From positions 620,001 through 684,000 of the forward strand of contig NZ_LT840185.1 in assembly GCF_900177405.1 (NCBI RefSeq): 64,000 nt of DNA. The letters run 5' to 3'. The notes under the pieces are model-generated. The model had not been told where the DNA came from and searched no databases. It saw nothing but the letters and a program-made list of their open reading frames with translations. Every line of letters starts with the position of its first letter. The stretch's first letter is position 1. This document shows positions 37,085 through 45,980 of this stretch, piece by piece. The position numbers and the translations under genes are program-made. The DNA is from Allosphingosinicella indica. GTDB lineage: Bacteria; Pseudomonadota; Alphaproteobacteria; Sphingomonadales; Sphingomonadaceae.

Positions 37085-38574
37085 GCGGCGCGCAACGCCT
37101 TCTTGTCTGGCTTGCCGAGCGCGGTGAGCGGCAGCGCATCGACGACATGCACCGCCTTGGGCGCCATCACCGGCCCCTTGGCCTCGCGCACGGCCGCGAT
37201 CAGTTCCGCAGGGTCTGGCCGCCGGTCCTGACGCGGCACCACCACCGCCGTAACCGCCTCCCCCCATTTTGCATTAGCGACGCCGAACACCGCGACTGCC
37301 GCGACGCCGGGCTGCGCGGCGATCACCTCCTCCACCTCCTTGGGATAGACGTTGAAGCCGCCGGTGATGATCATGTCCTTGCGGCGGTCGACGATCCGCC
37401 AATAGCCGTCGCCATCGACAACGCCGATGTCGCCCGTGTGCAGCCACCCGCGTTGCATCGTCTCGGCAGTGGCATCGGGCATGCCGTGATAGCCGCTCAT
37501 CAGCAGCGGCCCGCGCACGCAGATTTCGCCCGCCGTCCCCGGCGGCACCGCCGCACCGCTCTCGTCGCACAGCGCGACCTCGATCCCGTCGAACGGCCGC
37601 CCTGCGCTCCCTGGTTTCGCCATATGATCGGCGCGCGACAGATAGAGGATGGTGTTGGGCGCCTCGGTCTGGCCGTAGCATTGCGCCAAAATCGGGCCGA
37701 AGCGGTCCACTGCCGCCCGTACCTGCGCCTCCGGCATCGGCGCGCCCGACCAGATCAAGGTCTCAATTCCCGCAAGGTCTGCGTCTGGCAGATCGAGCAG
37801 CGCGCCGATCATGGTGGGCACTAGCCAGGTGACGGTCGCGTGGTGGCGCTTCGCCGCCGCGCAGAAGCGCGCCGCATCGAAGCCGCGCTGCAGGATCACC
37901 GTCCCGCCGAGCGCCAGCACCGGCGCGACGATCGACCCCGCGCCGTGCGAGATCGGCGCCGGACAGAGGTAGCGGAGATCGCCTTGCGGCCACTCGATCC
38001 CCGCCAGCGCCATCCGCGTGTTCGCGGCGAGAGCGCGCGCGGAGAGCATCACCCCCTTCGGCCGCCCCGTGGTCCCGCCGGTATAGGCGAGGCGGACGAT
38101 GTCCTCGGCATCCCCCGCCGACGTTTCCGGCAAGGATCGGATTTCGGCAGGTACGTCCCAGAACGATGGCAATCCACCGCCGTGGCCGAATACAGCCTGC
38201 ACGCCCAGTGTAGCAGCCCGTCCGGCATGGGCGGCGTCGGCAATCAGCAGCCTAGCGTCGCTGTCGGCGAGAATATGCGCCTGATCAGCAGCGCCGCCCA
38301 GCGGGTGCAGCGTCACCGAGCGGTAGCCGCCGATATAGGCCGCCGCCATCACGGCATATTGATCGACGCAATTGCCGGCGATCTGCGCCACCGTCTCGCC
38401 TCGCTTCAGCCCAAGCGCGTCGAGGATCGCCAGCGCCTGCGCGACGCGTGCGCCGAAGGCGGCATAGCTCAGCGTCGCGCCGCCCTCGATGAAAGCGGTG
38501 CGCGGCCCATGCCGGCGGATCGCGTCGAGCAGGATGTCGCCGATCCGCCCGCCGCAGTCCGGCGCGCCGGTCAT
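37069..38574 (-). CDS. Class I adenylate-forming enzyme, acyl-CoA ligase type
   Basis: 501 aa ANL-superfamily enzyme that activates a carboxylic acid as its adenylate and then CoA thioester. P-loop-like YTGGTTGRPKGVML in the middle, then the motif around CYGQTEAPN, HTGDIGVVDGDGYWRIVDRRKDMIITGGFNVYPKEVEE (hinge and C-terminal domain) and the catalytic-lysine region LPLTALGKPDKKALR near the C-terminus. Substrate unknown. ATG at 38574 overlaps the upstream gene as ATGA. It is last in a four-gene operon with the TonB receptor at 39924. Confidence 0.92.
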   Translation of the reverse strand: MTGAPDCGGRIGDILLDAIRRHGPRTAFIEGGATLSYAAFGARVAQALAILDALGLKRGETVAQIAGNCVDQYAVMAAAYIGGYRSVTLHPLGGAADQAHILADSDARLLIADAAHAGRAATLGVQAVFGHGGGLPSFWDVPAEIRSLPETSAGDAEDIVRLAYTGGTTGRPKGVMLSARALAANTRMALAGIEWPQGDLRYLCPAPISHGAGSIVAPVLALGGTVILQRGFDAARFCAAAKRHHATVTWLVPTMIGALLDLPDADLAGIETLIWSGAPMPEAQVRAAVDRFGPILAQCYGQTEAPNTILYLSRADHMAKPGSAGRPFDGIEVALCDESGAAVPPGTAGEICVRGPLLMSGYHGMPDATAETMQRGWLHTGDIGVVDGDGYWRIVDRRKDMIITGGFNVYPKEVEEVIAAQPGVAAVAVFGVANAKWGEAVTAVVVPRQDRRPDPAELIAAVREAKGPVMAPKAVHVVDALPLTALGKPDKKALRAAYAAG

Positions 38575-38999
38575 CGGCCTGGCGGCTCCAGCAGATCCTG
38601 CGCATAGTCTGGTAGCGCGGCGGTGCCGGTGATCTGTCCATCGACCAGCGCGCGGTCGAAATAGTCGCGCCAGTCGGTGATCAGCCCGTCGCGGAAGGTG
38701 AGAACGCCCGCATAGGGCACCAGCACGCTGCGACCCGCCGCGGTATCGAAATCCTCGACCGCTTCGATGAAAAGCGTGTCGCCGTCTTCCGCTGCGCGGA
38801 GCAGCCGCAAGCGCGTCGCGACCGCCCCGGCGGCATATGCGGTGAGAAACGCCATGATCGCCTCGCGCCCGATCGCGGGCGGCTTGGTGGCGGCGGAGAA
38901 ATGCCAGACCGCATCGGCCGCGAAGCGGTCGGCGATCGCCTCCAGCCGCCCAGCCCACCAGTCGTCGAACAACGCTTCGAGCGTTGCGCGATGACTCAC
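38571..38999 (-). CDS. NTF2-like protein, limonene-epoxide-hydrolase type
   Basis: 142 aa alpha+beta cone fold of the SnoaL/NTF2 superfamily. The C-terminal stretch LTFRDGLITDWRDYFD matches the DGKIxxWRDYFD pattern of limonene-1,2-epoxide hydrolases, in which the Arg and Asp act in catalysis. Epoxide hydrolysis is therefore plausible but not proven, because many non-enzymatic or isomerase relatives share the fold. The start is GTG at 38999 with a GTGA overlap on the upstream SDR. It overlaps the CoA ligase by ATGA. Confidence 0.78.
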   Translation of the reverse strand: MSHRATLEALFDDWWAGRLEAIADRFAADAVWHFSAATKPPAIGREAIMAFLTAYAAGAVATRLRLLRAAEDGDTLFIEAVEDFDTAAGRSVLVPYAGVLTFRDGLITDWRDYFDRALVDGQITGTAALPDYAQDLLEPPGR

Positions 39000-39901
39000 G
39001 ATACCACCTTCGCCAGATCATTCTCCAGCCGCGCGATCACCTCATCGGGGGTGGCGAGCGCGTCGCGGGTGCGCGCATAAGCATGGGCGGTGCGCGCTTT
39101 GCGATCGAACCAGAGAGCGCCCGGCTCTGGCGTCGGACGCTGCGCGGCGAGCCAAAGCACGGTATCTCCGCCCTGCGCCGTGGTACGGAGCAATGGCCCG
39201 ATCCGCCGGTCCATCCAGGGCAAGGCGGAGCGCACGCCCTCGGTCCGCACCCAGCCCGGATGCATCGTGTAGGCAACGAGCCCCGGCGCGGCGCCGGTCC
39301 ATGTGTCCGACAGCACGATCTGCGCGCGCTTGTGCGTGGCATAAGCGACGAAGCCGTTGAAGCTCTTCGCCGGCGCGTCGAGCCCGGGAAGGTTGAGCGG
39401 CGCATTGTAGAGCCCGCCCGACGCGACGTTGACGATCGCGCCGCCGTCGAGCTTGCCGTCGGCGATCAGCCGCTCGGTCAGCGCGAAGGGCGCAAGCAGG
39501 TTGGTCGCATACATCCGTCCGACACCCTCGGCGGTCGCGTGATGGCGCGTTTCGAGCATCCCGACATTGTTGACCAGCACATCGACCCGCGACGCTTCTT
39601 GGGCCAGCAGCAGATTGTCGGCGACGAGCGAGAGATCGCGCTGGACGGGGATGATCCCCGCGCCGCCTTCACGCGCCAGATCCGCCAGCGCTTCTGCGCG
39701 CCGCGCGACCGCCAACACCTTCGCGCCACGTGCCGCCGCGCCGAGCGCGATCGCGCGGCCGATGCCGCCGCTTGCGCCCGTCACCACCCAGGTCTGTCCG
39801 CTGAAATCGGCTTTGACAGCGCGCAGCGGCAGGCCGCGCGCGACATAGCCGATGCCGGTGAATGACGGGAGGAAGCGGCCGTAGAAGTAGAGCGCCTTCA
39901 C
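38996..39901 (-). CDS. Short-chain dehydrogenase/reductase
   Basis: 301 aa NAD(P)-dependent oxidoreductase. An N-terminal extension (MKALYFYGRFLPSFTGIGYVAR) precedes the Rossmann fold. Cofactor motif TGASGGIGRAIAL, NNVG and the catalytic YATHK are visible, with the catalytic Ser in VASGGLYN. The arrangement recalls DHRS12-like SDRs. The start is GTG at 39901 with GGGGAAG upstream. It lies 22 bp after the TonB receptor and is coupled to the LEH-like gene. Confidence 0.9.
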   Translation of the reverse strand: MKALYFYGRFLPSFTGIGYVARGLPLRAVKADFSGQTWVVTGASGGIGRAIALGAAARGAKVLAVARRAEALADLAREGGAGIIPVQRDLSLVADNLLLAQEASRVDVLVNNVGMLETRHHATAEGVGRMYATNLLAPFALTERLIADGKLDGGAIVNVASGGLYNAPLNLPGLDAPAKSFNGFVAYATHKRAQIVLSDTWTGAAPGLVAYTMHPGWVRTEGVRSALPWMDRRIGPLLRTTAQGGDTVLWLAAQRPTPEPGALWFDRKARTAHAYARTRDALATPDEVIARLENDLAKVVS

Positions 39902-39923
39902 GTCGTCCGCTTCCCCGTCATCG

Positions 39924-42302
39924 TCAGTAGCGCAGGCTGAACTGCAGGCTCAGCGAGCGGCCGCGTGAGGTGGACGCATATTGCGTGTTCGCGCCCACCG
40001 AGGATGCGAACGGCACGTTGGCCGAGAAGGTGAGGAAATTCTCGTCGAGCAGGTTCTTGCCGATCACCGCCACGTCCCAATGCTCGGTGCCGACGCCCAG
40101 CCGCGCGTCGACGATCGCATAGCCGTCGACCCGGCCCAGCGCGTCGAGATTGTCGTGGACGTTGTGCGCGCTCTTGTAGCTGGCGTCGAGCGCGCCGCGG
40201 ATGTTGAGCGAGTCGGTGAGCGGCCGGTCTACCGCCAGCGATCCCGACAGGTTCCACTTGGGCGTGAAGCGTCCGCGCCGGCCGGTGTAATCGCACAGCC
40301 GCACGCCGTTCACGACATCGCCGTCTGGCACCTCGCCGAACGCGCAATTGCCGCGGCGGAAATCGAGATATTTGAAGTCGAGGTAGGAGAGTGCGCCGCC
40401 CAGCGTCACCCCGTCCGCCACCGCATAGCGCATGTCGGCCTCGAAGCCCTGCGCGCGGGTGCGGCCCGCATTGCCGACGTTGAAGCCGACGGTGCCGTCG
40501 AACTGGCTGATCTGGAGATCGGAATAGGTTGCGCGATAGGCGGTGAGGCCGACCGAGCCGCGGTTGCCCGCGATCCGCGCGCGGATGCCCGCTTCCCACG
40601 CCGAGACCGTCTCGTCGTCAAACACGAAGTTGGCGTTATTGTTGGCGCGCGCGTTGAAGCCGCCGCCTTTGTAGCCTTCCTTGTAGGAAGCGAAGGTCAG
40701 CACGTCGGGGCTCACGTCATATTCGACGGTGACCGATGGCGTGAAGCGCGTGCGCCCGCGCTCGCCGGCGATGTCGTGCCCTGCGCCACCCGGATTTTCG
40801 AGCGAGAAGCCGAGGCCCGCCTGAAGCGTACCGATCACCGCCGGCGCGGTAATGACGGCGCCATTGTAATCGAACTGGCCGGCGCGCGCGACGAGCAGGC
40901 GTGTCGCCTCCTTCTCGTCGCGTGTGATGCGGACGCCGCCGATCAGCCGCAGCGCGTCGGTTGCGCGGAACGTCACCTGGCCGAAGGCCGCGTAGCTGTC
41001 GCTCTTCTGCCGGAAATCGCGGCGTACGCCGACATTGGCGATCACCCCGAAGCCGAGCTGGGCGAGGTTGGGGCCGAGGCCGGTGATGTCGAGATAGTCG
41101 AGCGTGTTATGTTCGTAGTAGAGACCGCCGACGAAGGAGAATTGCGCCTCCGCGGGCGTGACGAAGCGGATTTCCTGGCTGAACTGATCATAGCCTTCGC
41201 GCCCGTTACCGCCGATGATGTTGGCGGCGGTAAAATCGAGATCGAACTGCGAGTTGCGCTTGTAATCGAGATAACCGGTGACCGTGGTCAGCACGGAATC
41301 GCCGATGTCGGTGTCAGTGGTCAGCGTGATATTGGCGAGCCGGGTACGATCGAACTCGGGCAGCTCCGCCTGGCGGCGATAGTTGAACTCGGTATCGACC
41401 AGCGCGCCGGTGAGCCCCTGGAGGTTGAGCGCCGTTCCGTAGGTCAGCGGCGTGCCGGCGAGCGGCCCTGCGGGGATGGCGCGCGTCGGCACGTCGAACA
41501 CCACTTCGAGCTCGCGGCCGGTGGAGTTGAAGCGCGAATATTCGCCCTTCAGGTTCGCGCGGAAACCGGCGCCTTCATAGGCGAGCATGGCACGGCCGGC
41601 GAACTCGCGGTTGCGCGGCTCGTCGCGGTCTTTGGTGATGTTGTAGACGTAGCCGTCGTCGGTGTTGTGGCGGAGCGCGATACGGCCTGACAGGCTGTCC
41701 GACAGTGGGCCAGAGACGAACGCGGTCGTCTCAACCTGATCGAAGGTCGGCGTGAAGGTGGAGGTCAGCCCCGCGGCGAGTTCGCTGGTCGGCTGCGCGG
41801 TGATGATGCTGACCGCGCCCGCGGTCGAGTTCTTGCCGAATAGGATCGACTGCGGCCCGCGCAGCACCTCGATACGCTCGACGTCGAAGAACGGCGCACG
41901 AGTGAGCTGCGCGCGGCCGTAGCTGACGCCGTCGACATATTGCGCGACCGACTGCTCGAACGCCGGATCGTTGCCCGATCCGATGCCGCGGATGAACGTC
42001 TGTGTCGTCAGCCCCGTCTTGGTGATCTGGAAGTTGGGGATCGACAGCGTCATGTCCTGCAGGTTGCTGACCGATTTTTCGGCCAGCGATTCCCCGCCGA
42101 CGACGGTGATCGAGATCGGAACCCGCGTCGCCGATTCCTCGCGCCGCTGCGCGGTGACGACGATGTCCTGAAGCTGCGGCCCGCTGCTTTCCGCCACAGG
42201 CGGCGGCGCCGCTGCCGCGGGATCCGCGGTCTGCGCCTGCGCCGATGAAATCGCCAGTCCGGTAAGCGAAACCCCGCAAATCGCCAGCCAACGCACCCGC
42301 AT
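39924..42302 (-). CDS. TonB-dependent receptor of the catabolic island
   Basis: 792 aa outer-membrane receptor. A signal peptide (WLAICGVSLTGLAISSAQAQ) is followed by the TonB-box-like LQDIVVTAQRREESATRVPISITVV, typical of the large sphingomonad receptor family for organic substrates. The plug region includes VERIEVLRGPQSILFGKNSTAGAVSIIT and the barrel ends RSLSLQFSLRY. It heads an operon with an SDR, an epoxide-hydrolase-like protein and a CoA ligase, and is divergent from the nine-gene degradation operon. Uptake of the hydrophobic substrate of this island is therefore a better guess than siderophore uptake. Confidence 0.92.
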   Translation of the reverse strand: MRVRWLAICGVSLTGLAISSAQAQTADPAAAAPPPVAESSGPQLQDIVVTAQRREESATRVPISITVVGGESLAEKSVSNLQDMTLSIPNFQITKTGLTTQTFIRGIGSGNDPAFEQSVAQYVDGVSYGRAQLTRAPFFDVERIEVLRGPQSILFGKNSTAGAVSIITAQPTSELAAGLTSTFTPTFDQVETTAFVSGPLSDSLSGRIALRHNTDDGYVYNITKDRDEPRNREFAGRAMLAYEGAGFRANLKGEYSRFNSTGRELEVVFDVPTRAIPAGPLAGTPLTYGTALNLQGLTGALVDTEFNYRRQAELPEFDRTRLANITLTTDTDIGDSVLTTVTGYLDYKRNSQFDLDFTAANIIGGNGREGYDQFSQEIRFVTPAEAQFSFVGGLYYEHNTLDYLDITGLGPNLAQLGFGVIANVGVRRDFRQKSDSYAAFGQVTFRATDALRLIGGVRITRDEKEATRLLVARAGQFDYNGAVITAPAVIGTLQAGLGFSLENPGGAGHDIAGERGRTRFTPSVTVEYDVSPDVLTFASYKEGYKGGGFNARANNNANFVFDDETVSAWEAGIRARIAGNRGSVGLTAYRATYSDLQISQFDGTVGFNVGNAGRTRAQGFEADMRYAVADGVTLGGALSYLDFKYLDFRRGNCAFGEVPDGDVVNGVRLCDYTGRRGRFTPKWNLSGSLAVDRPLTDSLNIRGALDASYKSAHNVHDNLDALGRVDGYAIVDARLGVGTEHWDVAVIGKNLLDENFLTFSANVPFASSVGANTQYASTSRGRSLSLQFSLRY

Positions 42303-42481
42303 GTCCCCATCTCCCCAACGGAAGCCTGTTTCCGGCCTCTCGATCCAGGCAGTTCCCGCAACCGCCCTCCGGCATGACTATTATTAGTGGACCGGTATTG
42401 CAAGCATGTCGGAGCGCCGATATCGAATCGAAACCGGAGCGGCGTAAGCGGGAGCGAAATCGAGCGAATGAAGTTGCTGTC
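42303..42481. promoter_or_regulatory. Divergent promoter region of the catabolic island
   Basis: 179 bp between the TonB receptor and the plus-strand operon. A short AT-rich patch contains ACTATTATTAGT (42377-42388), with symmetric ends ACTA/TAGT, next to the palindrome ACCGGT (42391-42396). These are candidate operator half-sites for a regulator that controls both directions. No clear sigma-70 hexamers were seen. If translation of the plus-strand gene began at an in-frame ATG at 42374 the region would be shorter. Confidence 0.35.
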
Positions 42482-43432
42482 GTGATCGCAAACGGCTGGA
42501 CCTTGAGCGCCGCAGCGGCGTTGACAGCGATCTGGCTGACCCTCGTTCCGCGGGGGACGCGCGGGGCGAACTGGCACTATATCCACGCCCTCCTTCCGCC
42601 GCTCGCAATCGCGCTGATCCTGCTGCTGCCGCTGGGCATTCTGAGAGACACGCTGACGCACTGGCTGGCCGGCGGGCTGGCCGCGCTGGCCGTCATCGCC
42701 GCGGCGTGGCTGCTCGGCACCCTGCTCCGCAATCACGGCATGATGGATGTCGCCTATCCCATCGCGCCGATGGCGATCGCCTGGACGGTTGCTGCGCGGA
42801 TGGCGCCCGACGTTTCCGCCACCGGCTGGACGGCACTCGGGCTCGTGTCGTTGTGGGGCGTCCGCCTCTCCATCCAGACGCTGCGCGACAATCACGGCAG
42901 TGAGCGCGAACCCTATGCCACCTGGCGCGCCCGCGGCGGGCGGCGTTGGCTATGGTGGAGCGCCTTCCAGGTCCACCTTCTCCAGTTCGTCACCATCTGG
43001 ATCTGGAGCCTGCCGCTCGCGTTCGCGGTGACCGCGCCGGGCAACAGTCTGGCGATCGTCGCGGGCGTCGCGATCTGGCTCGCCGGCTTCGCGTTGCAGG
43101 CGAGCGCGGACATGCAGCTCGCCCGCTTCCGCCGCGATCCCGCGCGCCGCGGGCGGATCCTCGACAGCGGCGCGTGGGGGTTCGTACGCCAGCCCAATTA
43201 TCTCGGCGAGGCGCTGATGTGGTGGGGCTATTTCGGCTGCGCGCTGGCGCATCCCTGGGGCGCGCTCGCCATCGCCGGGCCCCTCTACGTCACCTGGTTC
43301 ATGGGCTTCGGATCGGCCGGCCCTTTCAAGGAGCGCCACATGGCGCGCACCCGCGGCGCTGCGTGGGACGCCTATTGCGCCCGCGTTCCGCGCTTCTTCC
43401 CCTGGCCGCGCCCGCAAGTGCAGGAAAGCTGA
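42482..43432 (+). CDS. DUF1295 / steroid 5-alpha-reductase-like membrane protein
   Basis: About 316 aa integral membrane protein with seven or so hydrophobic segments. The C-terminal part, with FRRDPARRGRILDSGAWGFVRQPNYLGEALMWWGYFG and a final WDAYCARVPRFFPW, is the DUF1295 signature, related to steroid 5-alpha-reductase and isoprenylcysteine methyltransferase folds. RQPNYLGE is the cofactor-binding core. The start is uncertain: GTG at 42482 (VIANGWTLSAA) or ATG at 42374. It opens the plus-strand operon. A role in reducing or processing a terpenoid substrate is an inference. Confidence 0.8.
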   Translation: MIANGWTLSAAAALTAIWLTLVPRGTRGANWHYIHALLPPLAIALILLLPLGILRDTLTHWLAGGLAALAVIAAAWLLGTLLRNHGMMDVAYPIAPMAIAWTVAARMAPDVSATGWTALGLVSLWGVRLSIQTLRDNHGSEREPYATWRARGGRRWLWWSAFQVHLLQFVTIWIWSLPLAFAVTAPGNSLAIVAGVAIWLAGFALQASADMQLARFRRDPARRGRILDSGAWGFVRQPNYLGEALMWWGYFGCALAHPWGALAIAGPLYVTWFMGFGSAGPFKERHMARTRGAAWDAYCARVPRFFPWPRPQVQES

Positions 43433-43433
43433 T

Positions 43434-44477
43434 ATGCGCGTCATCCAATGGGCGACGGGATCGGTGGGGCGGACGACGCTTCGCCGTGTCATCGACGATC
43501 CCGATCTCGAGCTCGTCGGCGTCTACGTCACCAACCCGAAGAAGGTCGGCCGCGATGCCGGCGCGATCGCCAAGCGGCCTGACACGGGCATTCTCGCCAC
43601 CGACGATATCGAGGCGATCCTCGCGCTCGACGCCGATGTTGTGATCCACGTGCCGCTGCTCAGCATTCCCTATGACAAGCAGAATGAGGAGGTCGCGCGG
43701 CTGCTCGCCAGTGGCAAGAACGTCGTCTCGACCAACGGCTTCTTCCGCCCCGACGCGCATGGCGAGGCGTATGCCGCGCCGCTCCGCGCCGCCTGCGCTG
43801 CCGGCAATGCGACGCTCGCCGGAATGGGACTCAACCCCGGCTTCATGGCCGAGCGCCTGGCGACCACACTCTCGGGCATGATGATGCGGCTCGACAGCAT
43901 CCGCTGCCACGAAGTGTTCGATGCATCGCTCACCGCGTCCGCACCGCTGCTGTTCGACGTGATGGGCTTCGACACCGATCCGGCGCAGACCGACCTCACC
44001 CGCGGGCCGATCGCCGCGACTTACGACAGGCTGTATGCAGAGGTGTTCGATCAAGTCGCCGAGGCGCTCGGCACGCGCGTCGCGACGATCGCGCCCGCGC
44101 ACGAACTGACGCTCGCTCCGGAGGATTTGGCGCTCACCGCCGGCACCATCCGCAAGGGCCATGTCGCGGCGACCTGCTGGCGCTGGACGGCTCTGTTCGA
44201 GAATGGCGTGGCGATGGATCATTCGATCCTCTGGACGTCTTCGCACGCGCTGCACGGCGAGAGCGAGACGGCGCACTGGCTGGTCGAGCTCGGCGGCCGT
44301 CCGAACCTGCGCATGACGCTGGAACTGACCGATCCCGATCCCGCCGCGCCGCCTTCGCGTCCACCGATGGATGCGACCGCCGCGACGGTCATCAATGCCC
44401 TTCCCGCGGTCGTCGCGGCGGCGCCGGGCTTCTTCAAGCTCCCGACATCGCTGCCTTTTCGATCTGGCTTGCGCTAA
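43434..44477 (+). CDS. DapB-like NAD(P)-dependent oxidoreductase
   Basis: 347 aa. The N-terminal Rossmann fold (MRVIQWATGSVGRTTLRRVID, then DLELVGVYVTNPKKVGRDAG) resembles dihydrodipicolinate reductase and 2,4-diaminopentanoate dehydrogenase relatives. GMGLNPGFMAERL follows in the catalytic half. Such dihydrodipicolinate-reductase-like proteins are frequent in actinobacterial and sphingomonad catabolic clusters with unknown substrates. It starts two bases after the DUF1295 gene stop, so the genes are co-translated. Confidence 0.85.
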   Translation: MRVIQWATGSVGRTTLRRVIDDPDLELVGVYVTNPKKVGRDAGAIAKRPDTGILATDDIEAILALDADVVIHVPLLSIPYDKQNEEVARLLASGKNVVSTNGFFRPDAHGEAYAAPLRAACAAGNATLAGMGLNPGFMAERLATTLSGMMMRLDSIRCHEVFDASLTASAPLLFDVMGFDTDPAQTDLTRGPIAATYDRLYAEVFDQVAEALGTRVATIAPAHELTLAPEDLALTAGTIRKGHVAATCWRWTALFENGVAMDHSILWTSSHALHGESETAHWLVELGGRPNLRMTLELTDPDPAAPPSRPPMDATAATVINALPAVVAAAPGFFKLPTSLPFRSGLR

Positions 44478-44518
44478 TGGACCGAATATGCGAACTTTTG
44501 CCGTGAAGGAGAGAGAGG

Positions 44519-45955
44519 ATGGCCACTTCCGCCTCCCCGGCGCCCGGCGCCGAGCCAAACGTCAATGATCTGAACCCCTATGTCCACGGTCTCTATGCGC
44601 CGCAGCGCGAGGAGTTCACCGCGGTCGATCTGCCGGTGATCGGCAAGCTGCCGAACGACCTTTGGGGCGCCTATGTGCGCAACGGTCCCAACCCGGCGCA
44701 CGATCCCACGGGCATGCACCATTGGTTCGACGGCGACGGGATGGTCCACGCCATTTATTTCGAGAACGGCAAGGCGGAATATCGCAACCGCTACGTGCGA
44801 AGCGACGACAATGTCGCGGATCGCGCCGGCGGCTGCGGCGCTGGCGGGGTGATGCTGCCCTCCACCCGGTCGCGCGGCGAAAAGGTCTACAAGGATACCG
44901 CCAACACCGATCTCGTCTTCCACAATGGCGAGCTGATGGCGCTCTGGTATATCTCCGGCACGCCCGTCCGCATCAACGCGCGCACGCTTGATACCGTCGG
45001 CAACGAGAGTTTCGGCGGCAAGCTGCCGCGCCATGTCTCGGCGCACTCCAAGGTCGATCCGGTGAGCGGCGAGTTCGTCTTCTTCGACTATTCGCTCTAC
45101 GAGCCTTGGATGAGCTTCGGCACCGTCAGCCGCGACAACGAGCTCACCCATTTCTCGCGCGTCGAACTGCCCGGGCCGCGGCTGCCGCACGACATGGGGC
45201 TGACCGAGAATTACATCATCCTCCACGATCTGCCGGTGGTGTTCACCGAGCAGGGGCTGCGCCAGAATATGTGGCGCATCCACACGGAGGATCGACCCGC
45301 ACGCTTCGGCGTGGTGCCGCGCACCGGCGAGGGCAGCGAGATCCGCTGGTTCGAGACCGATCCCTGCTACATCTATCACGTCGCCAACAGCTGGGAGGAC
45401 GGCGACGAGGTGGTGATGCATGCCTGCAAGATGATCCCCAACGGCCATCCGGCCAATCCCGCCTACGGCCCCTATGCGCCGATGGTGAACGTGCTGGCGC
45501 TGAACGCGGTGCCGACCGAATGGCGGATGAACATGCGCACCGGCGCGGTGAAGCAGCGCCAGCTCGACGACCGGCTGAGCGAATTTCCCGCGATCAATCT
45601 CGATCATGCCGGTCGCAAGAGCCGCTGGTCCTACAATGTCTCGATCGCGCCCGAAGAACTGCAGCGCTTCGACGGGCTCTACAAGCTCGATCTCGAGCAG
45701 GGCAGCGGCGCGTTCCACCGCTTCGCCGAGGGCAGCGCCGGGTCCGAGCCCGCCTTCGCGCCGCGCGTCGGTGGCAGCGGCGAGGACGATGGCTATGTCA
45801 TCACCTTCGTGACCGCGGCCGACGGCAGCTCCGAAGTGCAGGTTCTCGCCGCGCAGGCCTTCTCGGACGGGCCGATCGCGCGCATTCCGTTACCCGCCCG
45901 CGTGCCTGCCGGCTTCCACGGCACCTGGGCACCCGGAGACCAGATCCGCCATTGA
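44519..45955 (+). CDS. Carotenoid cleavage oxygenase family dioxygenase
   Basis: 478 aa non-haem iron(II) dioxygenase of the CCO/RPE65 family, which splits a C=C bond to two carbonyl products. All four iron-ligand histidines are present: His176 (VSAHSK), His224 (RLPHDMG), His287 (YIYHVANSWED) and His467 (GFHGTW). N-terminal RNGPNP and HHWFDGDGM are conserved family sites. Length fits bacterial apocarotenoid and lignostilbene oxygenases. Lignostilbene enzymes usually have a lysine in the LLALKE stretch, where this one reads LMALWYIS, so a 4-hydroxystilbene substrate is not favoured (from memory, uncertain). A GGAGAGAGAGG ribosome site precedes the ATG. Confidence 0.93.
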   Translation: MATSASPAPGAEPNVNDLNPYVHGLYAPQREEFTAVDLPVIGKLPNDLWGAYVRNGPNPAHDPTGMHHWFDGDGMVHAIYFENGKAEYRNRYVRSDDNVADRAGGCGAGGVMLPSTRSRGEKVYKDTANTDLVFHNGELMALWYISGTPVRINARTLDTVGNESFGGKLPRHVSAHSKVDPVSGEFVFFDYSLYEPWMSFGTVSRDNELTHFSRVELPGPRLPHDMGLTENYIILHDLPVVFTEQGLRQNMWRIHTEDRPARFGVVPRTGEGSEIRWFETDPCYIYHVANSWEDGDEVVMHACKMIPNGHPANPAYGPYAPMVNVLALNAVPTEWRMNMRTGAVKQRQLDDRLSEFPAINLDHAGRKSRWSYNVSIAPEELQRFDGLYKLDLEQGSGAFHRFAEGSAGSEPAFAPRVGGSGEDDGYVITFVTAADGSSEVQVLAAQAFSDGPIARIPLPARVPAGFHGTWAPGDQIRH

Positions 45956-45980
45956 TGCCCTTGCGCAGGACAGACCAACC

